Shown here: positions 16,896 through 25,284 of the stretch, in pieces
Position numbering within the stretch: position 1 is the stretch's first letter
Layout: each line of letters opens with the position of its first letter
NCBI RefSeq assembly: GCF_022678645.1
Contig: NZ_JALBWV010000013.1
Span: 97,823 to 161,822, forward strand
Direction of reading: 5' to 3'
Length of the DNA: 64,000 nucleotides
Source: Saccharopolyspora soli
GTDB lineage: Bacteria; Actinomycetota; Actinomycetes; Mycobacteriales; Pseudonocardiaceae
Notes under the pieces: model-generated
The model's database searches: none
What the model saw: the letters and a program-made list of their open reading frames with translations, nothing else
What the model was told of the DNA's origin: nothing
Position numbers and translations under genes: made by a program

Positions 16896-18461
16896 TCAGC
16901 TTCGAGGCCGGGGTGGGATGTCGCGCCGATCGGTCGGCCTCGGTCGCGGGAGATCAGCGCCCGGCTCCGGGCGCTTGGCCCGCACCGGCCTGGCCGGTGC
17001 GGAGCCGCGCGAACCATCACGAACTCGGGGCACCGGGCGGGTTTCGGCAATCGGGTCGGGTTCGGGGCTCGGCAGCTGGGCGGGCCTGGGCCGCTGGCCG
17101 GGGTGTGTTCTGGGGCGCCCAGGTGCCAACCGCCCAGGCACCGGACTGGGCGCGGGGCGCTCGGGTTTCACCGGCGATCCCGCTGCTTTCGACTCGCCGC
17201 GCCAGCGAACCGGTGCCTCGCCCATCGTCAGGGCGAGCACGAGCCAGAACATCATCGCGATGCGTTCCAGGTTGGCTGGATGATCGAGAACGCTCATCAG
17301 CAGGAACGCGGTCAGGGCTGAGAGGCAGGCAGCTCCGGTGGGCGAGGAATCCCGGGCCAGGCGGGCAGCCGTGACGACCCCGACAACGGTGATCGCGGTG
17401 ATCCCGACCAAGCCGAGGAAGCCAGCCTCGACCAGCCAATTCAGCCACAGGTTGTGCACGTGGGAGAACTCGACGTCGCCCGGTGCGCGTGCGTCGATGA
17501 CCTCGCCCGCGCGTTGCAGGCCGACTCCGAGGGGATTCGAGAGCGCGACGTCGATGGCCGCTTCCCAGGCTTGCCCGCGGACCCCGAGCGCGTTGCCAGC
17601 GCGCGAGCCGATCGCGATCAGCAGGCCGACACTCGCCAGGCCGCTCACACCGACACCGGTGGCCAGGTGAACCTGGGAACGGCTGAGACGCGGAATCAGC
17701 AAACGCGCCATGACCAGCACCAGAATTCCCGCGGCGGCCGCGATGTAGCCAGCCCGCGAGAACGTGGTCAGGACCGCGCCGTAACCCATGCCGCCCGCCA
17801 AGATCATGACGCTGGTGCGGGTGCTCCGCTCCGCGAACAGCGTCACCGCCACGGTGGCGATCGGGGCGAGCAGCACCAAGAACGCGGCGAGCGTGTTCGG
17901 ATTGGCGAAGGTGCCGATGGAACGGATCAGCAGGCCGGGCGCGCAGTCCGCATCACCGAGCAGACCACGGCGGCAGAAACCGGTGGGAGTTCCGTTGGTC
18001 GCCTGGCTGAACGCCACCGCACCAGCCATCGACACCGATGCCAGCGCGAGCACCGCGGCAGCCCGCCAAGACCCAGGTTGACGCCGTCGTAGCCCAACGA
18101 TCAAGTAGTAGACCGCGACTTGGGTCAGCAACCCGCGCAGCGGCGGACTGGTCCCTCCACCGAAGACCGTGGCGATCACAGCGGCGAGCACCAGCACGGC
18201 AATCGGAATGTCCAACCGGGTTCGGAAGGTTCCGCCCCTCGCCCCGTCGAAGAGCAGGCCGACCAGACCGAACAGGATGATCAGGCGCAGCGGTGTGAGG
18301 ATGCTGATCAGCGGGTCGCCGGGCAAGAAGCCGCTTGCCGACTCCAGAACCACGAGGGACACCGCCGCACCCGGTGCGATCTGACCGAAGGCGCGGGAGA
18401 ACCCTCGTGGGGACGCGGTCGACTCCTGTCCCGACGGACGGCTTGACGTGCCGACGAACAC
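16896..18461 (-). CDS. O-antigen ligase / Wzy-like polytopic membrane protein with Pro/Arg-rich tail
   Basis: A 521-aa protein of the O-antigen-ligase-like superfamily. There are about 10-11 hydrophobic segments up to residue 420, with the family block GTFANPNTLAAFLVLLAP and a large extracytoplasmic loop ending SHVHNLWLNWLVEAGFLGL, which holds the conserved histidine pair. The last 100 residues are disordered, rich in Pro, Arg and Ala, and lack hydrophobic residues. It may polymerise or ligate a surface glycan. No other glycan genes lie beside it. The start is GTG with GAGGTTGG upstream. Confidence 0.72.
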   Translation of the reverse strand: MFVGTSSRPSGQESTASPRGFSRAFGQIAPGAAVSLVVLESASGFLPGDPLISILTPLRLIILFGLVGLLFDGARGGTFRTRLDIPIAVLVLAAVIATVFGGGTSPPLRGLLTQVAVYYLIVGLRRRQPGSWRAAAVLALASVSMAGAVAFSQATNGTPTGFCRRGLLGDADCAPGLLIRSIGTFANPNTLAAFLVLLAPIATVAVTLFAERSTRTSVMILAGGMGYGAVLTTFSRAGYIAAAAGILVLVMARLLIPRLSRSQVHLATGVGVSGLASVGLLIAIGSRAGNALGVRGQAWEAAIDVALSNPLGVGLQRAGEVIDARAPGDVEFSHVHNLWLNWLVEAGFLGLVGITAITVVGVVTAARLARDSSPTGAACLSALTAFLLMSVLDHPANLERIAMMFWLVLALTMGEAPVRWRGESKAAGSPVKPERPAPSPVPGRLAPGRPRTHPGQRPRPAQLPSPEPDPIAETRPVPRVRDGSRGSAPARPVRAKRPEPGADLPRPRPTDRRDIPPRPRS

Positions 18462-19129
18462 GTTCCAACCTCACATGCCTGTGCAACCCGCAGGTGACGT
18501 TGAAACATGTACGAGGGGACGAGCGCGTGAAGGGGACGGGCGATCCTGATCGCAGCGCCGGTGCCTTGCTCAGCCGCCTGGCAATCCGGATGTCGAGCAA
18601 GTTGGTCGCCGACGCGGAAATCACCCCCGGTCGGTATCTCCTTCGCGGTCCGCCGATATCCGCATTTCCGCAAGTGTTTCCTGGAGATCCAGGCCAGCGG
18701 GCCCGGTGGTTCAGGTGGGCGAAACCGCGGCGGCGAACAATGTTCGGCCGCGCGGCCGCAGTGGGCTCGGGAACGTGATCGGTGTTGGCAGGCGGGCGCG
18801 TTCGACGAGTGGTCGTGGAGCGCGCATCGCAATCGCGGAAGGAGCGCAGGAATCGCGACTCTAGAAGTGCTGTGCGTGGCGCTGATCCCGCTGGCGGTGG
18901 CGGTGGCCACCGCGGCGACCATGGCCAGGAGCCAGATCTTGGCGCAACGGCTTGCGATGGTTGCTGGCTCGATAATGGTAATGGGGCTGCTTCTCCTGAT
19001 GGTCGTGTCGCTGTTCGGTTGACATGTCCTGTCCCAGACGCCGCACGGCCTCGGTCGGCGTGGTGGCGTCAATCCAAGGCGGCACCACGCCGACCCTCGT
19101 TCGTCCATTGTGGTCAGTTCACTGTCGGT
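18462..19129. other. 668-base region without a confident gene
   Basis: Between the O-antigen-ligase-like gene and the Nramp gene several frames are open but show neither recognisable domains nor a good ribosome binding site. The only stretch with protein-like character is the short hydrophobic frame described at 18867-19022. No hairpin, repeat or RNA gene was recognised. Together with the remnants at 15.8-16.8 kb it suggests eroded sequence. Confidence 0.5.
18867..19022 (+). CDS. Possible small two-helix membrane protein
   Basis: A GTG-started frame of 51 codons with two hydrophobic stretches, VLCVALIPLAVAVATAATMA and MVAGSIMVMGLLLLMVVSLF, joined by RSQILAQRLA. GGAAGGAGCG lies about 20 bases upstream, further than ideal. 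The alternating hydrophobic/basic pattern is protein-like, but no family is recognised. It may be real or chance. Confidence 0.25.
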   Translation: MLCVALIPLAVAVATAATMARSQILAQRLAMVAGSIMVMGLLLLMVVSLFG

Positions 19130-20590
19130 TCAGAACAGTTTTCCGAACTGGTCCAGCAGCAGGGAGATGGAGAAGTAGCCGTAGAAGAGCACCGCGACGA
19201 ACATCATCACCAGGCGCCAGCTGGTCAGGCGGATCGCGCGGGGCAGGAACCTCCGGTTGATGTAGATCAGCAGCATCGAGTACAGGAACATCACGACGCC
19301 GCCCATCGAGGACGAGATCAGGATGAGCACCAGCGGCTGGTCGGTGCCGGAGAGCAGGATCGCCGATCCGGCGACGATCAGCAGCCACACCACCACGAAG
19401 TAGATGCGGCTCTCGGTGATCCTGGTGCTGTTGCGGAAGAACGTCACCTTCAGGCTGTCGGCGGTCAACCGGCTGACCCAGTCCATGATGCCCAGCTGGG
19501 TGGAGAACAGCGCGATGGTCCCAGCGACCCAGAAGGACGTGCGGAACCAGCCACCGAACTGCTCGGCGAAGATGTTGCCCTGCTCCCGGATGAAGTCGAA
19601 GTCGTCCTCCGGCAACGGCAAGCCGTACACCGTGCCGAACGCCAGCACCGACATGATCACCAGCGTCCCGCAGCCCAGCACGAAGAACGTGCCGAACTGC
19701 TCGACGTTGGCCACCCGCCACCACGCCTTCCAGCGGCGGCGGTTGTCCACGCTGTCCAGGAACATGTACCCGGTGCCCGCCGCGGCCTCCTCGTGCCCGG
19801 TGAACGGTGAGGTGACCCGCGGCAGGAACTGGCCCATGCCCATCCGCTTGTCGCGCACCCAGTTGCTCTGCACCAGGTTGTTACCACCACCGGCACCGGC
19901 GAACGCGATGGCACCCAGCAGCGCGGCGATACCGCCGACCTCCTCCATCGGCGGCAGTTGCCCGACGTAGGCGAAACTGGCGCCGAACGCGGCCCAGTCC
20001 GACAGGCCGGTGCCCACCACCACGGCGACCACCAGGAACACCGTGATGCCGCCGACGAGGACCAGCTCGATGCGCTCCACCGTCTGGTAGACCACTTTGG
20101 ACAGCGTCAGCGCCGCGCCGATGGCCACCATCGCCACGATCGCGATGGGCACCGGAGCGCCAGCCCCGGCCACGTAGGTCACGATGGTCGCCGCGCCGGT
20201 GGCCCAACCCGGCCACAGGTTCGGGATGATCGCCATCAGCATCACGATCACGCCCAGCGGCGCCCAGATCCGGGTGAAACCGGTGACCGCGGTCTCCCCG
20301 GTGGCAAGCGTGTAGCGCTCGATCTCCATGTTGAGGATGTACTGCATGAAGAAGCCCAGCACCGCCGTCCACATCAGCACCAGGCCGACCTGCGAGGTGA
20401 TGTAGGGCCACAGCACGAACTCGCCGGAGCCGATCGCGGTGGCGGTGAGGATGATGCTGGCGCCGAAGATCGATTTGAAGGACCGGGGTTCGGGCATGTT
20501 CCGATAGGTTGCGGCGGGCAGGAATCTGCTGGGCAGTTCCGGGGCGACGGCCCCTTCCTCTGGTAACTCGTGTTCCCGCTGGGTGGCCAC
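19130..20590 (-). CDS. Nramp-family metal transporter (distant)
   Basis: A 486-aa integral membrane protein with about 11-12 helices. The first helix region, GASIILTATAIGSGEFVLWP, occupies the place of the Nramp DPGN motif in a diverged form without the Asp-Pro-Gly-Asn sequence. A second block, MDWVSRLTADSL, lies in the C-terminal part. It is longer than MntH (about 410 aa) and belongs to a divergent branch, so the transported ion is uncertain. The GTG at 20590 is chosen because CAGGAGG precedes it by 4-5 bases. Its promoter region is shared with the divergent oxidoreductase. Confidence 0.75.
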   Translation of the reverse strand: MATQREHELPEEGAVAPELPSRFLPAATYRNMPEPRSFKSIFGASIILTATAIGSGEFVLWPYITSQVGLVLMWTAVLGFFMQYILNMEIERYTLATGETAVTGFTRIWAPLGVIVMLMAIIPNLWPGWATGAATIVTYVAGAGAPVPIAIVAMVAIGAALTLSKVVYQTVERIELVLVGGITVFLVVAVVVGTGLSDWAAFGASFAYVGQLPPMEEVGGIAALLGAIAFAGAGGGNNLVQSNWVRDKRMGMGQFLPRVTSPFTGHEEAAAGTGYMFLDSVDNRRRWKAWWRVANVEQFGTFFVLGCGTLVIMSVLAFGTVYGLPLPEDDFDFIREQGNIFAEQFGGWFRTSFWVAGTIALFSTQLGIMDWVSRLTADSLKVTFFRNSTRITESRIYFVVVWLLIVAGSAILLSGTDQPLVLILISSSMGGVVMFLYSMLLIYINRRFLPRAIRLTSWRLVMMFVAVLFYGYFSISLLLDQFGKLF

Positions 20591-20648
20591 GTTGCCTCCT
20601 GGAGGGGAGCGGTTACGGCTGGTCCGGTCTACCAACCCGAACACCGAA

Positions 20649-20664
20649 TGTGAACCGAGTCACA
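20649..20664. promoter_or_regulatory. CRP/FNR-type palindrome TGTGA-N6-TCACA
   Basis: TGTGAACCGAGTCACA is a perfect match to the core CRP operator. It sits between the divergent Nramp and quinone-oxidoreductase genes, 59 bases before one start and 74 before the other. A further GTCACA half-site lies at 20675-20680. In actinomycetes such sites are bound by Crp-like cAMP-responsive proteins. Binding is inferred, the palindrome is seen. Confidence 0.6.
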
Positions 20665-20737
20665 TCTCTATTTCGTCACAAACGCACCATTCGAACCCGA
20701 ACCGGTCGCCGCCGGGGGAAGGCGGTAGAACGAGCAG

Positions 20738-21727
20738 ATGCGCGCGATCGTCCTGGACACCGCTGGTGGCACTCCGGTCTGGCGAGAACGCCACGACCTC
20801 GCGGTACCGGAGCCGGAATCGGCGGAGGTCGTTGTCGAAGTCCGGGCCGCCGCGCTGAACCGAGCCGATCTCGACGAGTTGGCGGGCACCTACTCCGCCG
20901 CGCGGCGGAGAACTGATCGACCGCGCGCCGTCGGCTCGGATCTCGCCGGAGTCGTCACGGCGGTCGGCAGCGCGGTTTCCGGAGTCAACCCTGGAGATCG
21001 TGTGCTGGCGATGGTCGACGGCGCCTTCGCCGACTTCGTCGCGTTCGACCACCGGATCGCGCTGCCCGTTCCGGACCGCCTCGACTGGGCCGCGGCCGCC
21101 GCCCTGCCATCGGCGCTGATGACCGAATACGACGCGCTGATCAACCAGGGCCAGCTCACCTCCGGCCAACGTGTGCTCATTACCGCCGCCACCTCCGGTG
21201 TCGGGTTGGTGGCGGTGGACATCGCCCAGTGGGCCGGTGCGGCGCAGGTGCTCGCGACCACCACGAGCGCCCAGAAGGAACTCCTGCTCACCACGCGAGG
21301 CGCGCAGGCCGTGAACACGCGAACAGCTGATCTCGCCGAAACGGTGCTCGCCGCGACCCACGGCGAGGGCGTGGACCTGGTCATCGATCACGTCGGCGGC
21401 GCGTTGCTCGACCGATGCATCGCGGCAACCCGCCTCGGCGGCACCGTCGTGCAGGTCGGCCGGGCAGGCGGACATGCCTCGACCATCGACGTGGACCGGC
21501 TCGCCTACCGCCGTGTTCGCCTCGTCGGCACCACCTTCCGCACCCGCGGCGACCCGGAGCGAGCCCGAATCGCCGAGGCCATCCGCGCCCACCTGATGCC
21601 CGCGGTCGCCGACCAACGGATCCGAGCCCACGTGCACCAGTTACTGCCGGTCGGCCAGGCGAGGCAGGCGCTCGAAGAGCTCGCCAAAACCGCTTCGGCG
21701 GGCAAGGTGGTGCTCGACTTCGGCTGA
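20738..21727 (+). CDS. Zinc-binding-dehydrogenase-family NADPH:quinone oxidoreductase
   Basis: A 329-aa medium-chain dehydrogenase/reductase of the quinone-oxidoreductase type. The GroES-like N-terminal half contains GSDLAGVVTAVGSAVSG, and the Rossmann half begins VLITAATSGVGLVAVDIAQW. The catalytic and structural zinc cysteines of alcohol dehydrogenases are absent, as in QOR/zeta-crystallin enzymes. It probably reduces quinones or enones with NADPH. It shares a regulatory region with the Nramp gene. Confidence 0.87.
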   Translation: MRAIVLDTAGGTPVWRERHDLAVPEPESAEVVVEVRAAALNRADLDELAGTYSAARRRTDRPRAVGSDLAGVVTAVGSAVSGVNPGDRVLAMVDGAFADFVAFDHRIALPVPDRLDWAAAAALPSALMTEYDALINQGQLTSGQRVLITAATSGVGLVAVDIAQWAGAAQVLATTTSAQKELLLTTRGAQAVNTRTADLAETVLAATHGEGVDLVIDHVGGALLDRCIAATRLGGTVVQVGRAGGHASTIDVDRLAYRRVRLVGTTFRTRGDPERARIAEAIRAHLMPAVADQRIRAHVHQLLPVGQARQALEELAKTASAGKVVLDFG

Positions 21728-21809
21728 GGGGCAGCGCGGCGAAGGCGGATTTCGGACTCTTCCTCGGTTAGGGTGATCGTTCCCAGCGACGTGGAAGGGA
21801 CCCGCACCG

Positions 21810-22295
21810 ATGCCCAAGTTCAGTTGGCACACCAGCGCCGTGCCCGAGGGTCTGCCGGTGCGGCAGGTGTACGGATTCCTGTTCGTCTCCGACGGTCGAC
21901 TGCTCATCCGCCTCGACGGCAACAAGCACTCGCTACCGGGCGGTCGCCCCGAGCCCGGTGAGGTCGAGTACGCCGACATCCTGCGCCGGGAGACCTGGGA
22001 AGAGGTCACCGTCGGTATCGGTGAACCGCACTACCTCGGCTACCAGTGCGTCGACGACGGGATTTCGCCGTACGCGCAGGTCCGGATGGCCGCGGTGATC
22101 GCCGCCGTGCACCCGCCCGAGCCGGACCCGGATAGCGGCCGGATCTACCGGCGACTGCTGGTGCACCCCGGCAAGGCCGGTGACCTGCTCGCCTGGGGCG
22201 AGACCGGATATCTGCAGGCGACCGCAGCCGCCGAAGCGGCGATCAACGTCTTCGGCCTGCCCAGCGACGGGCTGCCCGAAACCGGTTATCTCTGA
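21810..22295 (+). CDS. Nudix hydrolase
   Basis: A 161-aa Nudix protein with a recognisable box, GGRPEPGEVEYADILRRETW followed by EEVTV. One position is changed: Thr replaces the usual residue in RE-T-W-EE, while the metal-binding glutamates stay. The preceding strand KHSLPGG is typical. The substrate cannot be told from the sequence. Its last 10 bases overlap the end of the convergent nucleotidyltransferase-like gene. Confidence 0.85.
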   Translation: MPKFSWHTSAVPEGLPVRQVYGFLFVSDGRLLIRLDGNKHSLPGGRPEPGEVEYADILRRETWEEVTVGIGEPHYLGYQCVDDGISPYAQVRMAAVIAAVHPPEPDPDSGRIYRRLLVHPGKAGDLLAWGETGYLQATAAAEAAINVFGLPSDGLPETGYL

Positions 22296-22729
22296 CGGTC
22301 TTCCAGCAGTTGCGCCCGGCCGGGTCGGCCGATCGCCCGGTAGGCCCGTGCCCAGACGTCCGGGGCGGCCAGCGGTAGGCCGCGCCAGTGCCCGGTGACG
22401 CGGGTTGGGAAGGTCACCACGCGGCCGTCTTCGACGACGGCGAAGCCGACGAGCACGTCCACTTCGTGGTCATCAGCGGCTACCACGAACCGCTCGCGGG
22501 TCCGGTAGATCCCGTCGCGCACCGCCGCTTCGCGAAACGGCCATCCGGCGTCGCGCAGGACCTCGGCGACGACAGCCGGGTCGGCGTCGGTGGTCAGGTC
22601 CCAGTCCCGCACCCGGTCGACGAGCCCCAGTGCGGCGAGCAATCCCGAGCCGCCCAGCGCGACGACCACTCCCCTGTCCTGCAGCGCTGCGCAGAGCTCG
22701 CGGACCACGTCAACCGGCGGTGTTCGCAT
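22286..22729 (-). CDS. Minimal nucleotidyltransferase-fold protein
   Basis: A 147-aa protein with a nucleotidyltransferase-like core. GGSGLLAALGLVDRVRDWDL corresponds to the GGxAL...R.T.DiD pattern of AbiEii/MNT-type proteins, and a second acidic strand is HEVDVLVGFAV. The ATG at 22729 is chosen because the upstream extension to 22837 is Arg-rich and non-family. No partner HEPN or antitoxin gene is adjacent, so a toxin-antitoxin role has no support. Confidence 0.65.
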   Translation of the reverse strand: MRTPPVDVVRELCAALQDRGVVVALGGSGLLAALGLVDRVRDWDLTTDADPAVVAEVLRDAGWPFREAAVRDGIYRTRERFVVAADDHEVDVLVGFAVVEDGRVVTFPTRVTGHWRGLPLAAPDVWARAYRAIGRPGRAQLLEDRQR

Positions 22730-22794
22730 CGGATCCACGATATGCCGCCGAGATCGTGCTCGACCGCGGAGCTGGCAATACTGCCGCAACGTCC

Positions 22795-22842
22795 TTGACC
22801 CTCCGCGCAACATTGTCCTATCGTTCGCGTAGAGCACGAACG
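22795..22842 (+). promoter_or_regulatory. Promoter and operator of the pca operon
   Basis: TTGACC at 22795-22800 and TATCGT at 22819-22824, 18 bases apart, form a plausible sigma-70-type promoter. Overlapping it is the inverted repeat CGTTCG-N9-CGAACG (22822-22842), followed at once by the palindrome GAACGTTC. IclR-type PcaR/PcaU proteins bind such repeated GTTCG elements near pca promoters, so this is the likely PcaR site. The elements are read directly, their function is inferred. Confidence 0.5.
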
Positions 22843-22872
22843 TTCACTATGCGCACACAGGGAGTGGTCGGG

Positions 22873-23712
22873 TTGGCACGCATCCTGCGGCTCGACGAGG
22901 CCGTCGCGGAACTGGTCCACGACGGCGACACCGTGGCCCTGGAGGGCTTCACCCACCTGATCCCGGTCGCCGCCGGGCAGGAGATCATCCGGCAGCGGCG
23001 CAGGGACCTGACCCTGATCCGGATGACCCCGGACATCGTCTACGACCAGCTGATCGGCGCGGGCTGTGCGCGGAAGCTGATCTTCTCCTGGGGCGGCAAC
23101 CCCGGCGTCGGTTCGCTGCACCGCTTCCGCGACGCGATCCAGAACTCCTGGCCGGTACCGCTGGAGATAGAGGAGCACAGCCACGCGGGCATGGCCAACC
23201 GCTACGCCGCAGGTGCCGCCGGACTGCCCTTCGCCGTGCTGCGCGGCTACGCGGGCACCGACCTGGTGGCGCAGACCGACACGATCAAGACGATCGAGTG
23301 CCCCTTCACCGGAGAGCGGTTGGCCGCGGTCCCGGCGGTCAACCCGGACGTCGGCATCATCCACGCCCAGCAGGCCGACCGGGCGGGCAACGTGCAGATG
23401 TGGGGTATCACCGGGGTGCAGAAGGAGACCGTGCTGGCCTCGGCCCGTTCCCTGGTCACCGTCGAGGAGATCGTCGACGAGCTCACCCCGCGCCCCGGCG
23501 CGGTGGTGCTGCCCAACTGGGTGGTCACCGCGGTCGCGGAGGTCCCCGGCGGCGCTCACCCGTCCTACGCGCAGGGCTACTACGAGCGCGACAACGCCTA
23601 CTACCAGCAGTGGGACCCGATCGGCCGGGACCGCGAGAAGTTCGAGAACTGGTTGCAGACCGAGGTCTTCGGCGCTGGTGCCCAGCAGGACGTGGAGAGG
23701 AGCGCTCGATGA
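22873..23712 (+). CDS. pcaI: 3-oxoadipate CoA-transferase, alpha subunit
   Basis: First gene of the protocatechuate operon, 279 aa. With PcaJ it moves CoA from succinyl-CoA to beta-ketoadipate. It has the type I CoA-transferase alpha features GDTVALEGFTHLIP, LIFSWGGNPGVGSLHRFRDA and FTGERLAAVPAVNPDVGI. The TTG at 22873 is preferred because GGAG stands 8 bases before it. ATG 22849 (287 aa) lacks a ribosome binding site but would suit a short-leader mRNA, so either may be used. The tail overlaps pcaJ by 4 bases. Confidence 0.88.
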   Translation: MARILRLDEAVAELVHDGDTVALEGFTHLIPVAAGQEIIRQRRRDLTLIRMTPDIVYDQLIGAGCARKLIFSWGGNPGVGSLHRFRDAIQNSWPVPLEIEEHSHAGMANRYAAGAAGLPFAVLRGYAGTDLVAQTDTIKTIECPFTGERLAAVPAVNPDVGIIHAQQADRAGNVQMWGITGVQKETVLASARSLVTVEEIVDELTPRPGAVVLPNWVVTAVAEVPGGAHPSYAQGYYERDNAYYQQWDPIGRDREKFENWLQTEVFGAGAQQDVERSAR

Positions 23713-24476
23713 CGGAGTTCACCTCCGACGAGATGATGACCGTCGGTGCCGCCCGGTCGCTGCGCGACGGCGCGGCTTGCTTCGTCGGCATCGGACTGCC
23801 CAGCACGGCCGCGAACCTCGCGCGGCGCACGCACGCCCCGAACCTGGTGCTGATCTACGAGTCGGGCACGCTCGGCGCCAAGCCCGACCGGCTGCCGCTG
23901 TCCATCGGCGACGGCGTGCTCGCCGACACCGCGGACTCGGTGATCACCGTTCCGGAGATCTTCAACTACTGGTTGCAGCCGGGCCGCATCGACATCGGCT
24001 TCCTCGGTGGCGCCCAGGTGGACCGCTTCGGCAACATCAACACCACCGTGATCGGTGGGGACTACGTCAACCCGAAGGTCCGGCTGCCCGGTGCCGGTGG
24101 CGCTCCGGAGATCGCCGCGTCCTGCCGCGAGGTGCTCATCGTGATGCGGATGAGCCCGCGCAGCTTCGTGCCGAAGCTCGACTTCATCACCTCCGTCGGC
24201 TACGGCACCGGCAAGGGCGATCGGGAGAAGCTGGGGTTGCGCGGCCGGGGGCCGGTCAAGCTGATCACCGACCTGGGCGTGCTGGAACCCGACCCGGAGA
24301 CCTGCGAACTCACCCTCACCCAGCTCAGCCCCGGCGCCACGGTCGAGCAGGCAAAAGCAGCGGTCGGCTGGCCGTTGCGCGTGGTCGCCGAGCCCACCGT
24401 GCAGCAGGCCCCCACCGAGGAAGAGCTGACCGTGCTGCGGGAGTTGCAGGCGACCATCTCGGCGGGTGCGAAGTAA
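23709..24476 (+). CDS. pcaJ: 3-oxoadipate CoA-transferase, beta subunit
   Basis: A 255-aa type I CoA-transferase beta subunit. The catalytic glutamate lies in NLVLIYESGTLGA, and the family glycine motif is seen in DIGFLGGAQVDRFGNINTT. The start overlaps the pcaI stop in ATGA, so translation is coupled. The pair forms the heteromeric enzyme that activates beta-ketoadipate. The thiolase PcaF that would split the product is not in this window. Confidence 0.9.
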   Translation: MTEFTSDEMMTVGAARSLRDGAACFVGIGLPSTAANLARRTHAPNLVLIYESGTLGAKPDRLPLSIGDGVLADTADSVITVPEIFNYWLQPGRIDIGFLGGAQVDRFGNINTTVIGGDYVNPKVRLPGAGGAPEIAASCREVLIVMRMSPRSFVPKLDFITSVGYGTGKGDREKLGLRGRGPVKLITDLGVLEPDPETCELTLTQLSPGATVEQAKAAVGWPLRVVAEPTVQQAPTEEELTVLRELQATISAGAK

Positions 24477-24537
24477 ACCCGGCCGAGTACTGGCAGTCGT
24501 CACACACGCCTGACAGCGTTGAGTACGAGGAGCCGCG

Positions 24538-25284
24538 ATGACCACTGAACAAACCCGATCGCCCGCCGGGCTGGTGCTGCCCACCTACCCGCGCGACGAC
24601 CAGTCCCACCCCGCGCTGGACACGCCCGCGTACGGCTCGTCCACGCTGCGCCATCCGAATCAGCCGCTGCAGTACCTGCCCCAGTACCTCACCGAGATCA
24701 CCGGGCCACTGCTGGGCCAGGACCGCTGCGGTGAGCACGACCACGACCTGACCGTGCAGCATGACGGCGAGCCGCAGGGCGAGCGCATCATCGTCAGCGG
24801 CCGGGTGCTGGACTCCGGCGGCAAGCCGGTGCCCAACACCCTGGTCGAGGTCTGGCAGGCCAACGCCGCGGGCCGCTACCTGCACCAGGGCGACCGCCAC
24901 CCCGCGCCGCTGGACCCGAACTTCTCCGGGACGGGCCGTTGCATGACCGACGCCGACGGCAACTACAAGTTCATCACCATCAAGCCCGGTGCCTACCCGT
25001 GGCGCAACCACGACAACGCCTGGCGCCCGGCGCACATCCACTTCTCGCTGTGCGGGCAGGCGTTCACCCAGCGCTTGATCACCCAGATGTACTTCCCCGG
25101 CGATCAGCTGTTCTACCAGGACCCGATCTTCAACTCGGTGCGCGACGAGAAGGCGCGGGAGCGGATGATCTCCCGCTTCGACCTGGACACGACCGTGCCG
25201 GAGTGGGCGCTGAGCTACAAGTTCGACATCGTGCTGCGCGGCCCGGAAGCTTCGGTGTTCGAAGACGAGGAGGACGACGACTGA
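24538..25284 (+). CDS. pcaH: Protocatechuate 3,4-dioxygenase, beta subunit
   Basis: A 248-aa intradiol ring-cleavage dioxygenase subunit holding the non-haem Fe(III). The usual ligands are two Tyr and two His. Likely ligands are visible in PGAYPWRN (Tyr) and in WRPAHIHFSLCGQAF (the two His). RLITQMYFPGD is another conserved block. It opens the ring of protocatechuate to beta-carboxy-cis,cis-muconate using O2. The stop overlaps the pcaG start (TGATG), and an internal GAGGAGG in its last codons serves as the pcaG ribosome binding site. Confidence 0.93.
   Translation: MTTEQTRSPAGLVLPTYPRDDQSHPALDTPAYGSSTLRHPNQPLQYLPQYLTEITGPLLGQDRCGEHDHDLTVQHDGEPQGERIIVSGRVLDSGGKPVPNTLVEVWQANAAGRYLHQGDRHPAPLDPNFSGTGRCMTDADGNYKFITIKPGAYPWRNHDNAWRPAHIHFSLCGQAFTQRLITQMYFPGDQLFYQDPIFNSVRDEKARERMISRFDLDTTVPEWALSYKFDIVLRGPEASVFEDEEDDD

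Noticed and set aside
18528..18778. A plus-strand frame starting at GTG 18528
   Set aside because: No recognisable domain, poor ribosome binding site and Arg/Pro-rich composition; treated as non-coding.
22286..22729. Toxin of a nucleotidyltransferase toxin-antitoxin pair
   Set aside because: The fold is plausible, but no small antitoxin or HEPN partner is encoded next to it; the neighbours are a Nudix gene and pcaI.
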